From: Streptomyces sp. H27-H5
Lineage (GTDB): Bacteria; Actinomycetota; Actinomycetes; Streptomycetales; Streptomycetaceae
DNA: 64,000 bases
Assembly: GCF_026627505.1 (NCBI RefSeq)
Contig: NZ_JAPNLK010000020.1
Span: forward strand, 1-64,000
Direction of reading: 5' to 3'
Below, in pieces: positions 60,727 to 64,000 of this stretch (positions are counted from its first letter, which is position 1; the number at the start of each line of letters is the position of its first letter). The notes under the pieces are model-generated. The model had not been told where the DNA came from. It worked only from the letters and a program-made list of their open reading frames with translations, and searched no databases. Both the position numbers and the translations under genes were made by a program.

Positions 60727-63700
60727 CGGACATCTCCACGGAGGCGTTCGCCCACCCAGCGGGCGAGAGCGAGGGGACTGAGTGCGGCCACCGGCATGCC
60801 GGCCGCGACGAGTTGCCGTGCGATCGCCACCGAGTACCGGGGCGTGCCCGCGTCGTCGAGCGCGGCGCAACCCAACAGGTGGGCGCCGGAAGCGGCCAGC
60901 GCGCGCACCTCGCCGAGCAGCCCGCCGAGCGGCGCCCCCTCCTCGAAGTCGCTCACCACGACGACCAGGGTGCGGCTCGGAACGGTGATCAGGGACCGGG
61001 CGTGCGCGAGCCCGGCGGCGATGTGCGTACCGCCACCGACCCGTACCTCGAGCAACAACGACAGCGGATCGTCGACGCGGTCCGTGAGGTCGACGACCTG
61101 GGTCGAGAACGCCAGGAAGTGGGTGGACAGGGTGGGAACCCCGCCCAGCACGGCCGCCGTCAACGCCGACCAGACCACCGAGGCCTCCATCGAACCGGAG
61201 ACGTCGACCACCAGGATCAGCCGCCAGTCGGCCTCCCGGCTCGCCCGCGTACTGAACACGGGCCGCTCCGGTACGACCACCACCCGCCCGTCGGCCGACC
61301 GGCGGGTGTGCGCCAGGTTGGCGCGCAGCGTCCTGGCCAGGTCCAGCTTCCCGCCGGGGCGGCGGGTCGGACGCGGTGTCGCCAGCCCCGAGAGCGTCGG
61401 GCGCAGCCGGGTCGCCAGCTCCCGGGCCAGCTCGTCGACCAGACGTCGCACCAGGGGCCGCAGCCGTGCCAGCTGCTGTTCGGGCATTCCGCCGGCCAGC
61501 GAGAGCACCGAGGTCAACAGCTCCATCGAGGGACGCACCGAGGTGGGGTCCAACTGGGCCAGCACGTCGACCCGGCCCGCGTCCGCGGCGTCGGCCAACA
61601 CCTCCTCCCGGACGTCGGCGCCGAACAGGGCCTCCAACTCCTCGGACCACTCCCGGGCGGTCGGGAACGAGGCGTCGGTCCCCCCGCCCGCGCCGCGGCC
61701 GTCGTCCAGATCGGCGGAGCCCTCGCCGCGCCCGGCGCCGTACAGCTCGTCGAGCGCCCGCGCGTAGCCCCGCGCACCGGACGGCAGCCGGTCGCGCTGC
61801 CGTCCGAGCAGCAGCCGCCACCGGTCGGCGGCGGACAGGCGCCGCGTCCCGGGGTCGACGGGCCGCGGGGCGGACGTCGCGTCCGGGACGGCGGGCGCGT
61901 CGGTGTCCGCGGCGGGCAGCGGCAGGTCCTTGAGGGCGGCCAGGCCCGCCGCGTCCGCCGCCGCCCAGAGGGCGAGCAGCCCGGGCGGCGCGTCGAGCGA
62001 GAGGTCCGGGCGGTCCCCGAGCCGCTCGGTGACGGTGTCCAGCAGCCGGCCGCGGGCGGCGGGGGAGAGCGCGTCGAAGCCGCCGCGCAGCGCCGGCAGC
62101 CGGTCCAGGAACCGATCGTCCGCGAGGCCGTCCACCCGGTCCAGCAAGGGGATGAGGGCGGTCGGGGAGGAGCCGAGCAGCGGACCGGCGGCCGTGAGCA
62201 GACCGGTCAGCCGGCGGGTCAGGGCACGCCGGGCCTCCGGAGTGCCGGCGCCGTCGACCCAGCCCGCCGCGCGGTCGCCGAGCCCGTGCGCCGGATCCAG
62301 GTCCAGCAGGACCCGTACGGCCAGGGCCGCGCCCTGCATCAACGGGGTGGCGGAGGCGGCCAGGTCCGCCAGGGCGGAGTCCAGCCGCAGTCCCAGGTGC
62401 CGCCCGGCGGCCCGGTCCGCGAGCGCCACCAGGGCGCCCGCGTCGGCGGGGTCCTCGCTGCCGGCGAGCCCGGGCAGGGACCGTACGGAGGCCTCCACCA
62501 ACTCCTCCGAGAGCGCCTCCGCGCGCCTCCGCGCCCCCTGCGACGCCCCGGGGAGGTGGCCCCGGCCCAGGACCTCCAACAGGTCGAGGGCTTCCAGGAG
62601 TTCCGGCAGTCCGGCGGTCTCCGGGAGGAACGCGGCGGCCTCCTCCAGCCGTACGTCGACCAGCGCGGGCAGGTCGCACCGCGCGGCCGCGCGCAGGCCG
62701 GTCAGGATCTGCGCCGGGGTCGGGCCCCCCTCCTCGGCCGCACGGCGCGCGACGTCCCGCAGCGTCCCGGCCGCCGCCTGGGCGGCGCTCACGCCGCGGA
62801 CGCCGACCAGGTCGAGCCGGGCGGGCACGGACGGGGTCCAGGACAGCCGCCACTTGCTGCCGAGCGCGGTGCCGTCGCCGGTGGCGGCCACCGCGACGGG
62901 CTCCCCGTACCCGGCGCCGCACACCAGCAGCCGTTGCAGCACGACCTCCCGCCGGCCGTCCAACTCGGAACGCAACGGATCCAGCCGGACCTCCCGGGGA
63001 GCGGGATCGCGCGGCGACGGCAGCCGCAGCGCCGCCAACTCCTCCTCGACGGCGGGACCGAGCCCCGATCGGGGGGCGTGCGGGGTGATCCTGCCGCGCC
63101 CCGCCCCGATCAGCACGGCCTCCAGGGCGCGGGCCAAGGCCCGCCCCCGACCCAGGGGTTCGCCCTGCCCGAGGACGGTCATGACCGCCTCCAGCAGTTC
63201 CCCGCGCCCGGGGGCGGGCAGCCCGCGCAGCACCGCCAGGTCGCAGGCGAGCCGCAGCGTCTCCGCCGCCTCCCCGGTCCCCGCGGTGTGCCCGACCCGG
63301 CGCAGCTCCCGGCAGACCCCGGTCACCGCGACCGAGGCCGCGTCCCGGACCCGCACCGGGTCCCCGCCGGCCTCGAACACGGCCTGCTGCCAGAGCGGGT
63401 CCCGGATGCCGGCCGGATAGCCGGAGCGGGAGTCGAGCAGGTCGAAGGAGTACGGCACGAACGAGGCCACCACGGCGTCGTCGCCGGGGCGCGCGCCGGA
63501 GCCCGTCCTCGACCCGCCCGAGTCCTTGACCGCCGCGCCTGTGTCCTTGCCGGCGGCCACCGCGACGTCGGTCGTCGGGGCTTCGCCCACCGCGGCGTCG
63601 GTCGGGAGGAGGGCCGGGGCGTGGAAGGCGCCGATCAGCGCGGCCACCCGGCGGCCCCCGGCGGAGGCGGCGGCGATCACGGCCCGCATGTGCGCCTCGC

Positions 63701-64000
63701 GGGCCAGGTCCCGCGCGGGCACGTCGGCGTCCGCGCGCAGCGCCCAGCCCACGCCGAGCGCCGCCCGACGCACGGCCTCGGGGGAGCAGCCCGGGGCCTG
63801 CACCTCGACCGCGCGGTCCCAGAGGTCGTCGCCCTCGCGCCCGGTGCCGGACGCGGAGAGCGCCTCGGCGAAGGAACGACGGCCCGCGGCCGAAGGTCCG
63901 TCGCCGGACGGGATCGCGGCGGCCGGTGCCGGCCCGTCGGGCGTGCCCGACTCCGGTGCCGGCCGGTCCGGGCCCACCGGCAGCAGGCCCGCCGGCGCGT
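60723..64000 (-). CDS. DUF5682-VWA fused protein, 5' end beyond the window
   Basis: At least 1090 residues in one open frame; the frame is still open at 64000, so the start is not seen. The upstream part matches the C-terminal portion of DUF5682 (AREAHMRAVIAAASAGGRRVAALIGAFHAPAL). The final 400 residues hold a VWA domain: MIDAS DVSGSMEAS, GGGTHIAAGLAHARS for the Thr, and VVVVSDFEEG for the Asp. In related genomes I recall these as two genes; here no stop separates them. It is coupled to the SWIM gene. Confidence 0.8.
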   Translation of the reverse strand, partial: APAGLLPVGPDRPAPESGTPDGPAPAAAIPSGDGPSAAGRRSFAEALSASGTGREGDDLWDRAVEVQAPGCSPEAVRRAALGVGWALRADADVPARDLAREAHMRAVIAAASAGGRRVAALIGAFHAPALLPTDAAVGEAPTTDVAVAAGKDTGAAVKDSGGSRTGSGARPGDDAVVASFVPYSFDLLDSRSGYPAGIRDPLWQQAVFEAGGDPVRVRDAASVAVTGVCRELRRVGHTAGTGEAAETLRLACDLAVLRGLPAPGRGELLEAVMTVLGQGEPLGRGRALARALEAVLIGAGRGRITPHAPRSGLGPAVEEELAALRLPSPRDPAPREVRLDPLRSELDGRREVVLQRLLVCGAGYGEPVAVAATGDGTALGSKWRLSWTPSVPARLDLVGVRGVSAAQAAAGTLRDVARRAAEEGGPTPAQILTGLRAAARCDLPALVDVRLEEAAAFLPETAGLPELLEALDLLEVLGRGHLPGASQGARRRAEALSEELVEASVRSLPGLAGSEDPADAGALVALADRAAGRHLGLRLDSALADLAASATPLMQGAALAVRVLLDLDPAHGLGDRAAGWVDGAGTPEARRALTRRLTGLLTAAGPLLGSSPTALIPLLDRVDGLADDRFLDRLPALRGGFDALSPAARGRLLDTVTERLGDRPDLSLDAPPGLLALWAAADAAGLAALKDLPLPAADTDAPAVPDATSAPRPVDPGTRRLSAADRWRLLLGRQRDRLPSGARGYARALDELYGAGRGEGSADLDDGRGAGGGTDASFPTAREWSEELEALFGADVREEVLADAADAGRVDVLAQLDPTSVRPSMELLTSVLSLAGGMPEQQLARLRPLVRRLVDELARELATRLRPTLSGLATPRPTRRPGGKLDLARTLRANLAHTRRSADGRVVVVPERPVFSTRASREADWRLILVVDVSGSMEASVVWSALTAAVLGGVPTLSTHFLAFSTQVVDLTDRVDDPLSLLLEVRVGGGTHIAAGLAHARSLITVPSRTLVVVVSDFEEGAPLGGLLGEVRALAASGAHLLGCAALDDAGTPRYSVAIARQLVAAGMPVAALSPLALARWVGERLRGDVR

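Overview
The window is high-GC actinobacterial chromosome, almost certainly Streptomyces. The evidence is strong G/C bias at third codon positions, many GTG and TTG starts, frequent ATGA, GTGA and TTGA start/stop overlaps, a rodlin gene (aerial-hypha surface layer), a complete cvn conservon with a CYP157/CYP154 pair, and DasR-like sites in front of a GH19 chitinase. No rRNA operon, CRISPR array, insertion sequence or prophage block was found.

Layout. 1-8 kb: a BtrH-like protein, a P450 with its ferredoxin, a thioredoxin-fold protein without active-site cysteines, a decayed Dyp peroxidase, an ECF42-type sigma factor with its DGPF (YciI) partner, and a stand-alone condensation-domain protein. 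8-16 kb: a MacB/FtsX-type exporter with two large permeases between two ATPases; one ATPase carries an AbrB-like tail. 16-20 kb: GlxA, DJ-1/PfpI, small membrane proteins, a frameshifted LRV relic, LysR and a divergent SDR. 20.8-28.7 kb: a GntR-controlled ABC importer with a HAD phosphatase, then an MFS/DeoR divergon with twin operators. 28.8-36 kb: DUF2330, SurE, LacI and esterase sharing TTACACGTGTCA-like sites, and two broken or low-complexity stretches. 36-40 kb: three ATP-grasp ligases and a GPP34 protein. 40-45.6 kb: the conservon cvnABCD-CYP157-CYP154. 45.6-46.8 kb: a protein of unknown function followed by two tRNA genes that fold only when read as circularly permuted. 46.8-52.5 kb: ECF sigma/anti-sigma, DUF1996, DUF1838 and a secreted subtilase. 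52.5-58.5 kb: a LAL regulator, chitinase, rodlin, DUF5302 and an HNH lipoprotein. 58.8-64 kb: a SWIM protein and a DUF5682-VWA protein running off the edge.

The most unusual element is at 46468-46727. In each of two consecutive units the 3' half of a tRNA (anticodon stem, T-arm, acceptor) lies upstream of its own 5' half (acceptor, D-arm, anticodon stem). Acceptor (7/7) and anticodon-stem (5/5) pairing is complete, counting G-U, only in the permuted reading. One unit encodes CCA. The sequences flanking the halves can pair with each other. Permuted tRNA genes are known from red algae and some archaea; I know of no well-characterised bacterial case, and a bacterium would need an unusual processing route.

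Other themes are gene decay (Dyp peroxidase, LRV protein, an alpha/beta hydrolase) and clear local operators (GntR, DeoR, LacI, DasR type) that make testable small regulons. Functions are inferred from motifs read by eye; no database search was possible.
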